From NCBI RefSeq assembly GCF_001113365.1, contig NZ_CKYA01000005.1, positions 62,001-126,000 of the forward strand: DNA of 64,000 nucleotides. The letters run 5' to 3'. The stretch comes from Streptococcus pneumoniae (GTDB lineage: Bacteria > Bacillota > Bacilli > Lactobacillales > Streptococcaceae). Position 1 is the first letter of the stretch, and each line of letters starts with the position of its first letter. The notes under the pieces are model-generated. The model had not been told where the DNA came from, made no database searches, and worked only from the letters and a program-made list of their open reading frames with translations. The translations under genes and the position numbers were made by a program. Shown here piece after piece: positions 29,100 to 37,244 of this stretch.

Positions 29100-30017
29100 C
29101 TATCCTAAAAAAATTGGTTTGCGATCTTGCCTATCTGTAAAAGGAATTATTGGAGGTCGAGAGCGTGGCACATAATCTACAAATTCTTTACCTTCTTTAT
29201 CAAACTGGGCGACTGCTAAAAATTGATCATGATAAAAGAAAAATTTATAGTCATTTTCAAAAGCTTGACGGAGCCACTTCTCTTTTGCCAAGATTGATTT
29301 CATAGGGTAATCATCCACTGCAGGGACCCACAGAGAATTCCGATGAACATGTGTCAACATCAAATCTCCCATATGAATCATCGTATCCTTTCCTTGTTTC
29401 AATAGAATAATACTATGACCATTACTATGACCACTCGTACGAATCATTTGAATTTCTGGAATCACATTAATGTATTCTGAAAAAGTTGTTACTTGCTTTT
29501 CAATTGGTTCCCAGTTTTCTCTAAGATAAGTGCCTTTTGTCCGATTATTAGGATTTCGCATTTCATACCATTCGACATCGTTTACAATGATTTTTGCTTT
29601 GGGATACTTGGATACCAAGTCTCCAGAGACATCCCTATAGGTCAAACCACCTGAATGATCATGATGCATATGAGTCATGAGAACAACATCAATCTGACTA
29701 GTAGTCAATCCTAAGAGTTCCAAACTCTCCTCAACCCTGCTCTCTGATAAAATACCTAAATTTCGTCTTTGTTTTTCTGATAATTTAGCTGTATCAAAAC
29801 TAGTATCAATAAGGTAATTTTTCTCCTTATATTGAATCAAAATTGGATCTGTTAGCTCAGCCATCATATTATCCTCATTGGTTGGATAATAGCGCGACCA
29901 TACAACTTTAGGAACAGGGCCAAAAAGTGTTCCTGCATCAGTTAATTTATCTGCACCACGTAGCCAAGTCAACTTCATATCATGGAACTGGTATTCCTGT
30001 AGTGTGAGATTTGTCAT
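29100..30017 (-). CDS. Metallo-beta-lactamase fold hydrolase, YtnP-like
   Basis: A 305-residue hydrolase. The metal motif HMHHDHSGG (HxHxDH, near residue 118) is intact, followed by the further ligands in TSGHSNGHSI and MGDLMLTHVH and a late His in FFYHDQF. The N-terminal pattern FGPVPKVVWSRYYP...TDPILIQ is close to B. subtilis YtnP, a lactonase reported to quench signalling molecules. Here it lies three bases after the acyl-CoA dehydrogenase-like gene, so its substrate may be a lactone or ester linked to that pathway. Confidence 0.82.
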   Translation of the reverse strand: MTNLTLQEYQFHDMKLTWLRGADKLTDAGTLFGPVPKVVWSRYYPTNEDNMMAELTDPILIQYKEKNYLIDTSFDTAKLSEKQRRNLGILSESRVEESLELLGLTTSQIDVVLMTHMHHDHSGGLTYRDVSGDLVSKYPKAKIIVNDVEWYEMRNPNNRTKGTYLRENWEPIEKQVTTFSEYINVIPEIQMIRTSGHSNGHSIILLKQGKDTMIHMGDLMLTHVHRNSLWVPAVDDYPMKSILAKEKWLRQAFENDYKFFFYHDQFLAVAQFDKEGKEFVDYVPRSRPPIIPFTDRQDRKPIFLG

Positions 30018-30020
30018 TCT

Positions 30021-31124
30021 TTACTCCTTTAGCCACTGACAGGCAATTCGCTTGCGAATCGAATCTCCTGATTTACCATACATTTCAAGCGTTTTAGCAT
30101 CTTTTAAATACCGGTCAATGGGAATATCTTCCACAGTATGCAGGGGGCTCATCAACCGAATAATATCCTCAGAAATCTCCAAGGCAACTTTTGTTGTATA
30201 AAGTTTAATCTGACATACAAACAAAAGTACATCTCCCATGTTATCTTGATACGAATTAAAATACGCTTTTGCTGAACACAATTTTGTATACAAGTCTGCA
30301 AACTGATACTGATAAACAGTTGCATCTAGTAAACGCTTGCCAAACCCACGTTTAACTTTCACAAAAGACAATCCTTTTTCAAATGCACCTTCAGCAACTC
30401 CGAGGGAGACTGCACTAAGACCAAGCTGTAATTTTTGAAGAATATCATTCAATTGTTCATCACCTGATAAGCTCAAACCCAATAATCTGTCTTGCGTCAG
30501 AAGCACATTGTCAAAGGCAACAGAACTGATGGGTAACCCCTTTAGACCTGGTTTGCTAATGTCATCACCAATAACAACACCTGGGTCTCTTGTATCGACT
30601 ATGAAAAAACCAAAAGAATCTTTTTCCCCATCTGCTTCTATCTTCGCAAGTATCAATAAAATATCAGCAAATCGACAACTAGACACAATTGATTTTTCAC
30701 CTGATAAACGCCAACCAGTAGCTGTTTTCGCAGCAGTAGTTTCAATTACTGACAAACTTTCCATGGATTTTCCTTCAGAGAATCCCAAGCCTACTAATCT
30801 CTCACCTTTTACTAATGATTCAAGATAATGAGACTGCTGGTCTATGGTTCCAAAGCGCATAAAAGGGTAGATTCCATAGTAAGCTTGAGTCAATAAAATT
30901 GTAGAAAATGCTGGAAAATACTTTGCAATCAGACGAATAAGAGTTAGAAAAGGTACAGTCGACCCATCAAGCTGACTATCTACACAAGAGGAAAAAATAT
31001 TATATTTATCAATAAATTTAGAGAGCAATTCTTTCGGAAATTGATTTTCATCCTCTCTGTTCCTCAAATAGGGTAAAAGTAAATTCCGTAACTCTTGCTC
31101 CAAGGCATTATTATCAATCATCAT
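30021..31124 (-). CDS. Acyl-CoA dehydrogenase-like flavoprotein lacking the usual catalytic Glu
   Basis: A 367-residue protein with acyl-CoA dehydrogenase architecture: an N-terminal helical domain, a middle beta domain (GLGFSEGKSM, GWRLSGEKSIVSS), and a C-terminal helical domain with the RGFGKRLLD motif. At the usual catalytic site, YEG in most family members, this protein has MYGKSG (about residues 348-353), so the glutamate is missing. The isovaleryl-type alternative site on the earlier helix (QKLQLGLSAVSLG) also lacks Glu. It lies six bases after lysR. ATG 31124 is preferred over GTG 31130 because GAGGTG fits it. Confidence 0.78.
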   Translation of the reverse strand: MMIDNNALEQELRNLLLPYLRNREDENQFPKELLSKFIDKYNIFSSCVDSQLDGSTVPFLTLIRLIAKYFPAFSTILLTQAYYGIYPFMRFGTIDQQSHYLESLVKGERLVGLGFSEGKSMESLSVIETTAAKTATGWRLSGEKSIVSSCRFADILLILAKIEADGEKDSFGFFIVDTRDPGVVIGDDISKPGLKGLPISSVAFDNVLLTQDRLLGLSLSGDEQLNDILQKLQLGLSAVSLGVAEGAFEKGLSFVKVKRGFGKRLLDATVYQYQFADLYTKLCSAKAYFNSYQDNMGDVLLFVCQIKLYTTKVALEISEDIIRLMSPLHTVEDIPIDRYLKDAKTLEMYGKSGDSIRKRIACQWLKE

Positions 31125-31136
31125 CTTCACCTCAAT

Positions 31137-32045
31137 TTAATTATCAGCAACAGGTTGGTAATAATCCCTCAATAGCTCTTCGTAAACATATGATTCAACC
31201 TCACTATAGGAAGATTTATATGGTCTACAAAACCAAATATTAAATGGAATCGGATCTTTAAAAGTCACTGCTTTAAAGCGACTACTATCTACTAGATGGC
31301 TAATCGGTTTAGGTAAAATCGCGATTAAGTCCGTTTGGTAAGTTGACTCAACCAAAAAGTCCCATGTAGAGGAAAGATAAGCAAATTTAGGAGAAATTCC
31401 CTGTGAAGCGAATTTTTCAGTAACCAAATCATAAGTAGTAAAGGACTTATTAAAGGTTGCTATCTCATAGTCAGATATATCTGACCATTCCAACAATCCT
31501 TTATCTGAAAGTGGATGATTTTTATCCATATAAGCAACATACTCATCCAGTTGGATAACATGCTGATCAAACTTCTTTGTATCCAACAAAGTAGGCTCAA
31601 TCAAAAATGCTAGGCTCAAATCTCCTTCCGTCATTTTTTGACGAATTTCTTTTCCCCCTCCTTCTGTCACTTGTATATGGATATGAGGGTTATTTTTGAA
31701 AAATTGTGGAAGCAAACTAGCAAAATACACACGTAAAATCAAGGATGGAATTCCAAGGTTTATTGTCCCTTTTTGTTTTTGCGCTTCACTATGAATCATG
31801 GAAAGCATTTCTTCATGACGATTCACAATCTCAGTAGCAAACCGATAAATCTTTCTTCCAGCTCCAGTGAGACTTTCTAATCTCCCATTTTTTCTATGAA
31901 ATAACTGAACCCCTTCAGTCGCTTCAAAATTTGTTACAAACTGACTTAAGGCAGACTGACTGATGTGGATTTTTTTCGCAGCAATGGAAAGATTACATCC
32001 ACATTCTATAATATTGATAAAATAATTCATTTGAATAATATCCAC
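31137..32045 (-). CDS. LysR-family transcriptional regulator
   Basis: A 302-residue LysR regulator. The N-terminal winged helix-turn-helix is clear (MNYFINIIECGCNLSIAAKK, then IHISQSALSQFVTNFE), followed by a periplasmic-binding-like effector domain beginning KGTINLGIPSLILRVY. The start is probably GTG 32045, which gives the family N-terminus MDIIQMNYF and has GAGGTG upstream. It leads an operon with the acyl-CoA dehydrogenase-like, YtnP-like and FabK-like genes. It is the best candidate to bind the 19-bp palindromes upstream of itself, the crotonase gene and the second dehydrogenase gene. Confidence 0.9.
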   Translation of the reverse strand: MDIIQMNYFINIIECGCNLSIAAKKIHISQSALSQFVTNFEATEGVQLFHRKNGRLESLTGAGRKIYRFATEIVNRHEEMLSMIHSEAQKQKGTINLGIPSLILRVYFASLLPQFFKNNPHIHIQVTEGGGKEIRQKMTEGDLSLAFLIEPTLLDTKKFDQHVIQLDEYVAYMDKNHPLSDKGLLEWSDISDYEIATFNKSFTTYDLVTEKFASQGISPKFAYLSSTWDFLVESTYQTDLIAILPKPISHLVDSSRFKAVTFKDPIPFNIWFCRPYKSSYSEVESYVYEELLRDYYQPVADN

Positions 32046-32169
32046 TGGCCAATCACCTCTCTTTCCTTCGCTACTATAGATACTATCTTTTTCACCAAAC
32101 TTATACGCAAACAGGAAACTCTAAACTAACACAAGCTCAGTTCTATCTCCGTTATTTATACAAGCTACC

Positions 32170-32188
32170 CAATAATTAAATCTTATAG
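32170..32188 (-). promoter_or_regulatory. LysR-type box upstream of lysR (imperfect)
   Basis: CAATAATTAAATCTTATAG matches the perfect palindrome at 34649-34667 at 15 of 19 positions. It lies about 125 bases before the lysR start, a similar distance to the other two copies. One arm (CTTATAG) is intact. Confidence 0.45.
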
Positions 32189-32265
32189 CAAATCATATAA
32201 TTTAGAAATCTTTCAACCTCTTTTCATTAGGTATAGTCTGTTAGATAACTATTGCACTCTCATTT

Positions 32266-32279
32266 ATAAATCGCTTACA
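32266..32279 (-). promoter_or_regulatory. Candidate cre (CcpA) site upstream of lysR
   Basis: On the minus strand TGTAAGCGATTTAT matches TGWAANCGNTNWCA at 12 of 14 positions. It lies far (about 220 bases) from the lysR start. Confidence 0.4.
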
Positions 32280-32342
32280 AAAGTTATCAATATATATCAT
32301 ACCACACTATGAAAAAAATATCTTCCTACCGATTGCTCATTA

Positions 32343-32996
32343 TCAAATAGGCATGATTTTCAAATCATCTGAAACAATAACATCTCCGTCTGTCTTTTCA
32401 AGGACTTCCTCTAAAGTCACACCAGGAGCTAATTCCTTCAATAAGAATTTACCATCTTGGATTCCAAAAACAGCTAAATCAGTAATAATCAAATCCAATA
32501 CTCCTTTAGCTGACAAAGGAAGGGTACACTCTTTCAACAATTTTGATTGACCATCCCCTGTCGTATGTTGAATCGCACCAATAACACGTTTTGCTCCAAC
32601 AAGTAAGTCCATAGCACCACCCATACCTGGGGCAAACTTACCTGGAATAATCCAGTTTGCGATACTACCGTCTTGGCTCACTTCAAGTGCACCTAATACT
32701 GTAGCATCCACATGACCTCCACGAATAATCGCAAAAGATGTTTGCAAATCAAACAAGGCGGCTCCTGGCAACAAGGTGATTGGGGCACCTCCCGAATTTG
32801 CCAAGTTTGCATTGTATCCATCTTTGGTAGGGGTTTCCCCAAAACGAAGAGCTCCATTTTCTGCTTGAAGAATGACATTAACTCCCTCAGGGATATAATC
32901 GGCAGATGCGTTTGGAATACCAAAGCCCAGATTCACAACATCCCCATCTTTAAACTCAAGCGCCACACGTCTTGCAATAATTTCTTTTGCCTTCAT
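32343..32996 (-). CDS. atoA: 3-oxoacid/acetoacetate CoA-transferase subunit B
   Basis: A 217-residue family I CoA-transferase beta subunit. The catalytic glutamate is Glu46 in AENGALRFGETP, and the family segments GFGIPN and GGAMDLLVGAKRVI are present. With subunit A one base upstream it should move CoA between acetyl-CoA or acetoacetyl-CoA and short acids such as acetoacetate or butyrate (AtoDA/ScoAB/CtfAB type). The gene name is by homology; the true acyl preference is unknown. Confidence 0.9.
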   Translation of the reverse strand: MKAKEIIARRVALEFKDGDVVNLGFGIPNASADYIPEGVNVILQAENGALRFGETPTKDGYNANLANSGGAPITLLPGAALFDLQTSFAIIRGGHVDATVLGALEVSQDGSIANWIIPGKFAPGMGGAMDLLVGAKRVIGAIQHTTGDGQSKLLKECTLPLSAKGVLDLIITDLAVFGIQDGKFLLKELAPGVTLEEVLEKTDGDVIVSDDLKIMPI

Positions 32997-32997
32997 T

Positions 32998-33720
32998 TTA
33001 GTTTACCCCCGCAAGTTTCTTAGTCTCTGTCCACAAATCACCCATCATTTTATGATGCTCTTCTGGAGACAATCCCTGAACAACATAATCGACAAGGATA
33101 CCTGGGATGTAAATATCATTAGGATCAATTTCTCCCACTTCTAACAACTCATTAGTTTCTACAATGACTGTATTAGCTGCCAAAGCTAGCTGAAGTGAAA
33201 TATTTTTTGTCGTACCGTCCAAGTATAAGTTTCCATACTTGTCTGCCTTCGTAGCCTTAATCAAAGCTACATCAATCTTCAATGGATCATAAATTAAATA
33301 TTCTTTTCCATTGCGAGTAACCTTCTCCTGATCTTTTTCCAAAATAGTACCTACACCTGTTGGTGTCAATACTGCTCCTAGACCAGCTCCAGCTGCATGT
33401 AATCGTTCAACAACAGTTCCCATTGGAGTAAATTCAACTTCCATATTTCCACTGAAATACTCGTGTTGAGCTGCTGCAGACGTTCCTACGTGAGCTGCAA
33501 TGTATTTTTTAACTTGGTGATTTTCACAAAGACGCCCCACACCGACTTCCTTACCAGGTTGAGATGTTACGACTGATACCAATGTCAAATCTTGCTGGTT
33601 TTGAGAAACCAATTCTTCAATCAATTCAAGTGGTTCCCCTACTCCAAGAAAACCTGAAATTCCTACTTTATCTCCTGAGTGAATCAAGGAAATTGCATCC
33701 GATAATGTTACAACTTGCAT
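32998..33720 (-). CDS. atoD: 3-oxoacid/acetoacetate CoA-transferase subunit A
   Basis: A 240-residue family I CoA-transferase alpha subunit with the CoA-binding glycine motif GDKVGISGFLGVGEP near residues 16-30 and the later segments PTGVGT and ADKYGNLYLDG. It is the partner of the 32343 gene. It lies 16 bases after the crotonase gene, in the order crotonase, A, B, which links acid activation to beta-oxidation chemistry. Confidence 0.9.
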   Translation of the reverse strand: MQVVTLSDAISLIHSGDKVGISGFLGVGEPLELIEELVSQNQQDLTLVSVVTSQPGKEVGVGRLCENHQVKKYIAAHVGTSAAAQHEYFSGNMEVEFTPMGTVVERLHAAGAGLGAVLTPTGVGTILEKDQEKVTRNGKEYLIYDPLKIDVALIKATKADKYGNLYLDGTTKNISLQLALAANTVIVETNELLEVGEIDPNDIYIPGILVDYVVQGLSPEEHHKMMGDLWTETKKLAGVN

Positions 33721-33736
33721 CTTCTATCTCCTCTTT

Positions 33737-34516
33737 CTATTTACGCTGAAACTCAGCTTTGCGTTTCTCAACAAAAGCGCGCATTCCTTCTACCTTATCT
33801 TCTGTTGAGAAGAGGAGAGCTTCAGCTTCTGTTTCTAATCGAATCGCATTTTTCAGTGGGAGTTCTGATCCAACTTGAATAATATGCTTGGCTTTTTCAA
33901 CTGCCAAAGGAGCGTTTTTCATAATAGAGACTGCCAATTCCTCAGCTGCTGTCAACAATTCCTCGGCTGCCACCAATTTATTCAAGATGCCTAATTCATA
34001 GGCTTCTTGACCTTTAACCATTCTAGCAGTAAAAATTAGTTCTTTTGTCTTGCTGGTACCAATTAAGCGAGACATTCTTTGTGTTCCAGCAAATCCTGGA
34101 ATAATACCTAGGCCTACCTCTGGAAATCCTACAGTGGTCTTTTCGTAACCAATACGAATATCTGTTGATAGAGCTAATTCCAAGCCACCTCCTAAAGCAT
34201 AACCGTTTAGAACTGCAATAGTTGGTTGCGTTAGTTCAGATAGACGGGTAAACGTATCATTAGCATAGGTCATATAATCATGTGCTTGGATAGGAGACAT
34301 TTGATCCATCTCTTTGATATCCGCTCCTGCAACAAATGCTTTTTCACCTTGTCCAGTCACAATCACAACACGAATATCATCACTTGCTTCAATTTCGTCT
34401 AAAACATGATTTAAGTCAGTCAAAACTTCTGAACTTAAAGCATTCAAAGCTGCTGGACGATTTATTGTAAGGTAACCAATCCCATTCTTCTGCTCTAATA
34501 AAACTGTTTTACTCAT
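33737..34516 (-). CDS. Enoyl-CoA hydratase (crotonase)
   Basis: A 259-residue crotonase that adds water to enoyl-CoA to give 3-hydroxyacyl-CoA. Both catalytic glutamates are present: Glu113 in GGGLELAL and Glu133 in FPEVGLGIIPG, spaced 20 residues apart as in the rat enzyme. The oxyanion-hole segment is FVAGADIKEM. The start at 34516 is set by TAGGAG ten bases upstream and by family length. It is first in the crotonase-CoA-transferase operon. Confidence 0.93.
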   Translation of the reverse strand: MSKTVLLEQKNGIGYLTINRPAALNALSSEVLTDLNHVLDEIEASDDIRVVIVTGQGEKAFVAGADIKEMDQMSPIQAHDYMTYANDTFTRLSELTQPTIAVLNGYALGGGLELALSTDIRIGYEKTTVGFPEVGLGIIPGFAGTQRMSRLIGTSKTKELIFTARMVKGQEAYELGILNKLVAAEELLTAAEELAVSIMKNAPLAVEKAKHIIQVGSELPLKNAIRLETEAEALLFSTEDKVEGMRAFVEKRKAEFQRK

Positions 34517-34577
34517 TATTCTGCTCCTACTTAATTTTTTTTGAGTACAGAGTACAGTGTCAACAAATACCGATACC

Positions 34578-34597
34578 AAATGTAAGAGCTTACATTT
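34578..34597. promoter_or_regulatory. Palindrome resembling a cre (CcpA) site
   Basis: AAATGTAAGAGCTTACATTT has perfect 9-base arms around a 2-base centre. The inner TGTAAGAGCTTACA matches the cre consensus at 13 of 14 positions, with A in place of the central C. It is about 65 bases before the crotonase start. Confidence 0.6.
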
Positions 34598-34648
34598 TTA
34601 TGATAACTCATTTAAATCAATCCGTCTACTTAATCTTAGTTTATAATC

Positions 34649-34667
34649 CTATAAGTATAACTTATAG
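34649..34667. promoter_or_regulatory. Perfect LysR-type palindrome before the crotonase operon
   Basis: CTATAAGTATAACTTATAG has 8-base perfect arms and a 3-base centre and contains T-N11-A (TAAGTATAACTTA), the LysR box form. It is about 133 bases upstream of the crotonase start. Confidence 0.65.
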
Positions 34668-34787
34668 TTTAATTTTGCTTCAAATAATCCCCATCAAATG
34701 AACGATAACAATCACATAAATACATATATGACCATTAAAAAAATAGTTCATTTCAACAATATCAACTACCTTAAGTCTAGGAAAATA

Positions 34788-34886
34788 TATAGCGAAGTGA
34801 ATCTGGACTAGTGCAATATCGTTTCTAAACTAATTGATTTGAATTCAAAAATTAAATTGTTAAATTCTTGTTTCACTTTAATATAG
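34788..34886 (+). repeat. Degenerate RUP-like repeat
   Basis: A stretch of about 99 bp from TATAGCGAAGTGAATCTGGA to TTTCACTTTAATATA resembles the pneumococcal RUP element as I remember it (ends TATAGT.../...TTTCACTATA, inner TTCTAAA and TTGATTTGAAT-like parts). It is diverged. The identification rests on memory of the consensus. Confidence 0.5.
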
Positions 34887-34994
34887 AAGTTACTTCTTAA
34901 ACGCCTTTTCCTAACAGCTCTACTACAATTCTTATCCAGCAGACTTAGATCTTAATTTAATCTATGTTCCATGGCTGCTACTAACTTACACTAT

Positions 34995-35044
34995 CAAAAA
35001 TACCTTATCACGCAGCATCATGAAGAGCATGCGTGATAAGGTAT
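34995..35044 (-). terminator. Strong terminator after the thiolase gene
   Basis: Perfect 15-base arms ATACCTTATCACGCA (35000-35014) and TGCGTGATAAGGTAT (35030-35044) with a 15-base loop. On the minus strand the stem is followed by TTTTTGATAG. It lies about 77 bases after the thiolase stop and separates the two catabolic transcripts. Confidence 0.9.
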
Positions 35045-35121
35045 AAGAATTATCAGTTTCCAAATAAAACTCTATTTAATAATGGTATATTAAAAGAAAG
35101 ACACACGACATAAATAGTTCA

Positions 35122-36300
35122 TTAGCGTTCAACGATAAGAGCTGTGCCCATACCGCCTCCAATACATAGAGTCGCTAATCCAGTTTTGGCATCGCGCTTC
35201 ATCATCTCATGTACAAGAGTCACTAGGATACGACAACCTGAAGCCCCGATTGGATGACCAAGAGCAATAGCACCACCGTTAACATTGACAATATCTGTAT
35301 TGAAACCAAGCGTTTTACCAACCGCACAAGCCTGGGCGGCAAAAGCTTCATTTGACTCAATCAAGTCAAGATCATCAACTGTCAAATTGCCTTTTTCAAG
35401 AGCCTTGCGTGTCGCATAAATCGGTCCACATCCCATAATCTTAGGATCCAAACCTGCGCTTGCATAAGAACGAATGCGAGCAATCACTGGAAGTCCTAAT
35501 TCTTCAGCTTTGTCAGCACTCATGACCAAGACAGCTGCTGCTCCATCATTGATACCAGAAGCATTCCCCGCCGTAACAGAACCGTCTTTTTTGAAAACAG
35601 GACGTAACTTAGACAAGCTTTCCAAGCTGGCATCTTTTCTAGGAAATTCGTCTGTATCAAAGACAACCGGATCTCCTTTACGTTGCGGAATGACCACTGG
35701 AACAATTTCTTCTTTAAAGCGTCCAGATTCTATAGCTGCCACTGCTCTTTTTTGTGATTCTAAAGCAAGAGCATCTTGATCATCTCTGCTAATACCATAT
35801 TCTTCAGCCACATTCTCAGCTGTAATCCCCATATGATATTCGTTGAAGGCATCAGACAACCCATCTTTAATCATGGTATCAACAACGTTAGAGTCTCCCA
35901 TGCGTCCTCCCCAGCGGAAGTTTGGCAATACGTATGGAGCTTGACTCATATTTTCTGCCCCACCAGCTACGATAATATCAGCATCCCCACACTGAATAGC
36001 TTGAGCAGCCAATTGTACTGCCTTCAAACCTGAACCACAAACCTTATTGATAGTAAAAGCTGGTGTAAATTCAGGGAGTCCTGCATGAATACTCATTTGG
36101 CGAGCCACGTTTTGACCTAAACCTGCGCCTAGGACATTCCCCATGATCACTTCATCTACCTGCTCTGATTTAATATTCGCTTTTTCCAAAACACTCTTAA
36201 TTACCAAAGAGCCCAATTCGACAGCTGAAATATTCTTCAAGCTTCCTCCAAAGGAACCCAAAGGAGTACGTACCGCCGATACAATAACTACATCTTTCAT
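35122..36300 (-). CDS. Acetyl-CoA acetyltransferase (thiolase)
   Basis: A 392-residue thiolase. All catalytic residues are present: Cys88 in [12 protein letters not shown], His349 in [11 protein letters not shown] and Cys379 in CIGGGMGTA, matching the numbering of the Zoogloea enzyme within one residue. It cleaves acetoacetyl-CoA to two acetyl-CoA or runs in reverse. The start at 36300 follows GGAGGTAGTC. It is third in the operon after the acyl-CoA dehydrogenase and hydroxyacyl-CoA dehydrogenase genes, 17 bases after the latter. Confidence 0.95.
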   Translation of the reverse strand: MKDVVIVSAVRTPLGSFGGSLKNISAVELGSLVIKSVLEKANIKSEQVDEVIMGNVLGAGLGQNVARQMSIHAGLPEFTPAFTINKVCGSGLKAVQLAAQAIQCGDADIIVAGGAENMSQAPYVLPNFRWGGRMGDSNVVDTMIKDGLSDAFNEYHMGITAENVAEEYGISRDDQDALALESQKRAVAAIESGRFKEEIVPVVIPQRKGDPVVFDTDEFPRKDASLESLSKLRPVFKKDGSVTAGNASGINDGAAAVLVMSADKAEELGLPVIARIRSYASAGLDPKIMGCGPIYATRKALEKGNLTVDDLDLIESNEAFAAQACAVGKTLGFNTDIVNVNGGAIALGHPIGASGCRILVTLVHEMMKRDAKTGLATLCIGGGMGTALIVER

Positions 36301-36317
36301 GACTACCTCCATTTTTT

Positions 36318-37163
36318 CTAGTAAGTAAAGAACCCTTCTTTTGACTTACGTCCCAATTTTCCAGCCTCTACCATTTTCTTCAAAAGAGGAGCAGGACGGT
36401 ATTTTTGATCACCAAATCCTTGGTTCAAAACACCCATAATTGCAAGGCAAACATCCAAGCCAATCAAATCGGCCAAAGCTAAGGGACCAATAGGATGATT
36501 CGCACCTAGTTTCATTGCCTCATCTATTTCTTCAGCACTAGCAACTCCTTCTCCTAAGATATAAATAGCTTCATTGATCATAGGAATCAATACACGGTTT
36601 ACTACAAATCCATAAGAATCTTTAACATCAACAGGAGTTTTTCCAATTTTCTTTGTAAGTTCACGGATTTCTGCCACTACTTCATCCGAAGTCTGCAAAG
36701 CTTTAATCACTTCAACTAATTTCATCACTGGAGCAGGATTAAAAAAGTGCATTCCAATCACACGTTCTTGGTTCTTAGTTGCGGCTGCAATATCTGTGAT
36801 AGATAGAGAGGAAGTATTTGATGCTAGAATTGTTTTAGAATCTGTGATTTCGTCCAATTGTTTAAATATACTGAGTTTAATATCACGATTTTCAGTCGCA
36901 GCTTCAATAACCAATTGTACATTTTTCGCGTCTTCGTATGAAGTAGAAGGAATTAAATTGGCAACCACTTTGTCTTTCTCATCTGCAGATAGACGTCCTT
37001 TTTCAACCGAACGTTCCAACTGTTTTGTTATGTTGTTCAATCCTCGTTGAACAAATTCTTCTTTGATATCATTCAAATAAACCGTAAATCCAGCTTGAGC
37101 AAATACTTGAGCAATACCACTTCCCATCTGACCAGAGCCAATTATCATTACATTTGAGATCAT
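36318..37163 (-). CDS. 3-hydroxybutyryl-CoA dehydrogenase
   Basis: A 281-residue NAD(P)-dependent enzyme that interconverts 3-hydroxybutyryl-CoA and acetoacetyl-CoA. The Rossmann motif GSGQMGSG is at 9-16, the catalytic region [17 protein letters not shown] near 137-153, and the C-terminal domain contains [18 protein letters not shown] and [18 protein letters not shown]. Length and motifs fit Hbd/PaaH stand-alone enzymes. It lies between the flavoprotein and thiolase genes in one transcript. Confidence 0.94.
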   Translation of the reverse strand: MISNVMIIGSGQMGSGIAQVFAQAGFTVYLNDIKEEFVQRGLNNITKQLERSVEKGRLSADEKDKVVANLIPSTSYEDAKNVQLVIEAATENRDIKLSIFKQLDEITDSKTILASNTSSLSITDIAAATKNQERVIGMHFFNPAPVMKLVEVIKALQTSDEVVAEIRELTKKIGKTPVDVKDSYGFVVNRVLIPMINEAIYILGEGVASAEEIDEAMKLGANHPIGPLALADLIGLDVCLAIMGVLNQGFGDQKYRPAPLLKKMVEAGKLGRKSKEGFFTY

Positions 37164-37244
37164 TTTTTCTCCTTTTTATTCTAAGTAAATCACATTATGA
37201 AGCAAGAACGATTGAAAACAAACCCTTCAATCGTCCTAGTTCTA

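Larger units (their letters stand above)
32046..32342 (-). promoter_or_regulatory. Upstream region of the lysR operon
   Basis: A 297-base AT-rich spacer with no gene. It holds a LysR-type half-palindrome (32170-32188) and a cre-like site (32266-32279), described separately. I see no clear terminator for the upstream CoA-transferase genes, so read-through is possible. Confidence 0.55.
34517..35121 (-). promoter_or_regulatory. 605-base control region between thiolase and crotonase genes
   Basis: No gene is seen here. From right to left it holds the thiolase terminator hairpin (about 34995-35044), a degenerate RUP-like repeat (34788-34886), a perfect LysR-type palindrome (34649-34667), the sequence GTCTACTTAAT (34624-34634, also found before the 38453 gene) and a cre-like palindrome (34578-34597). 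Confidence 0.75.
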
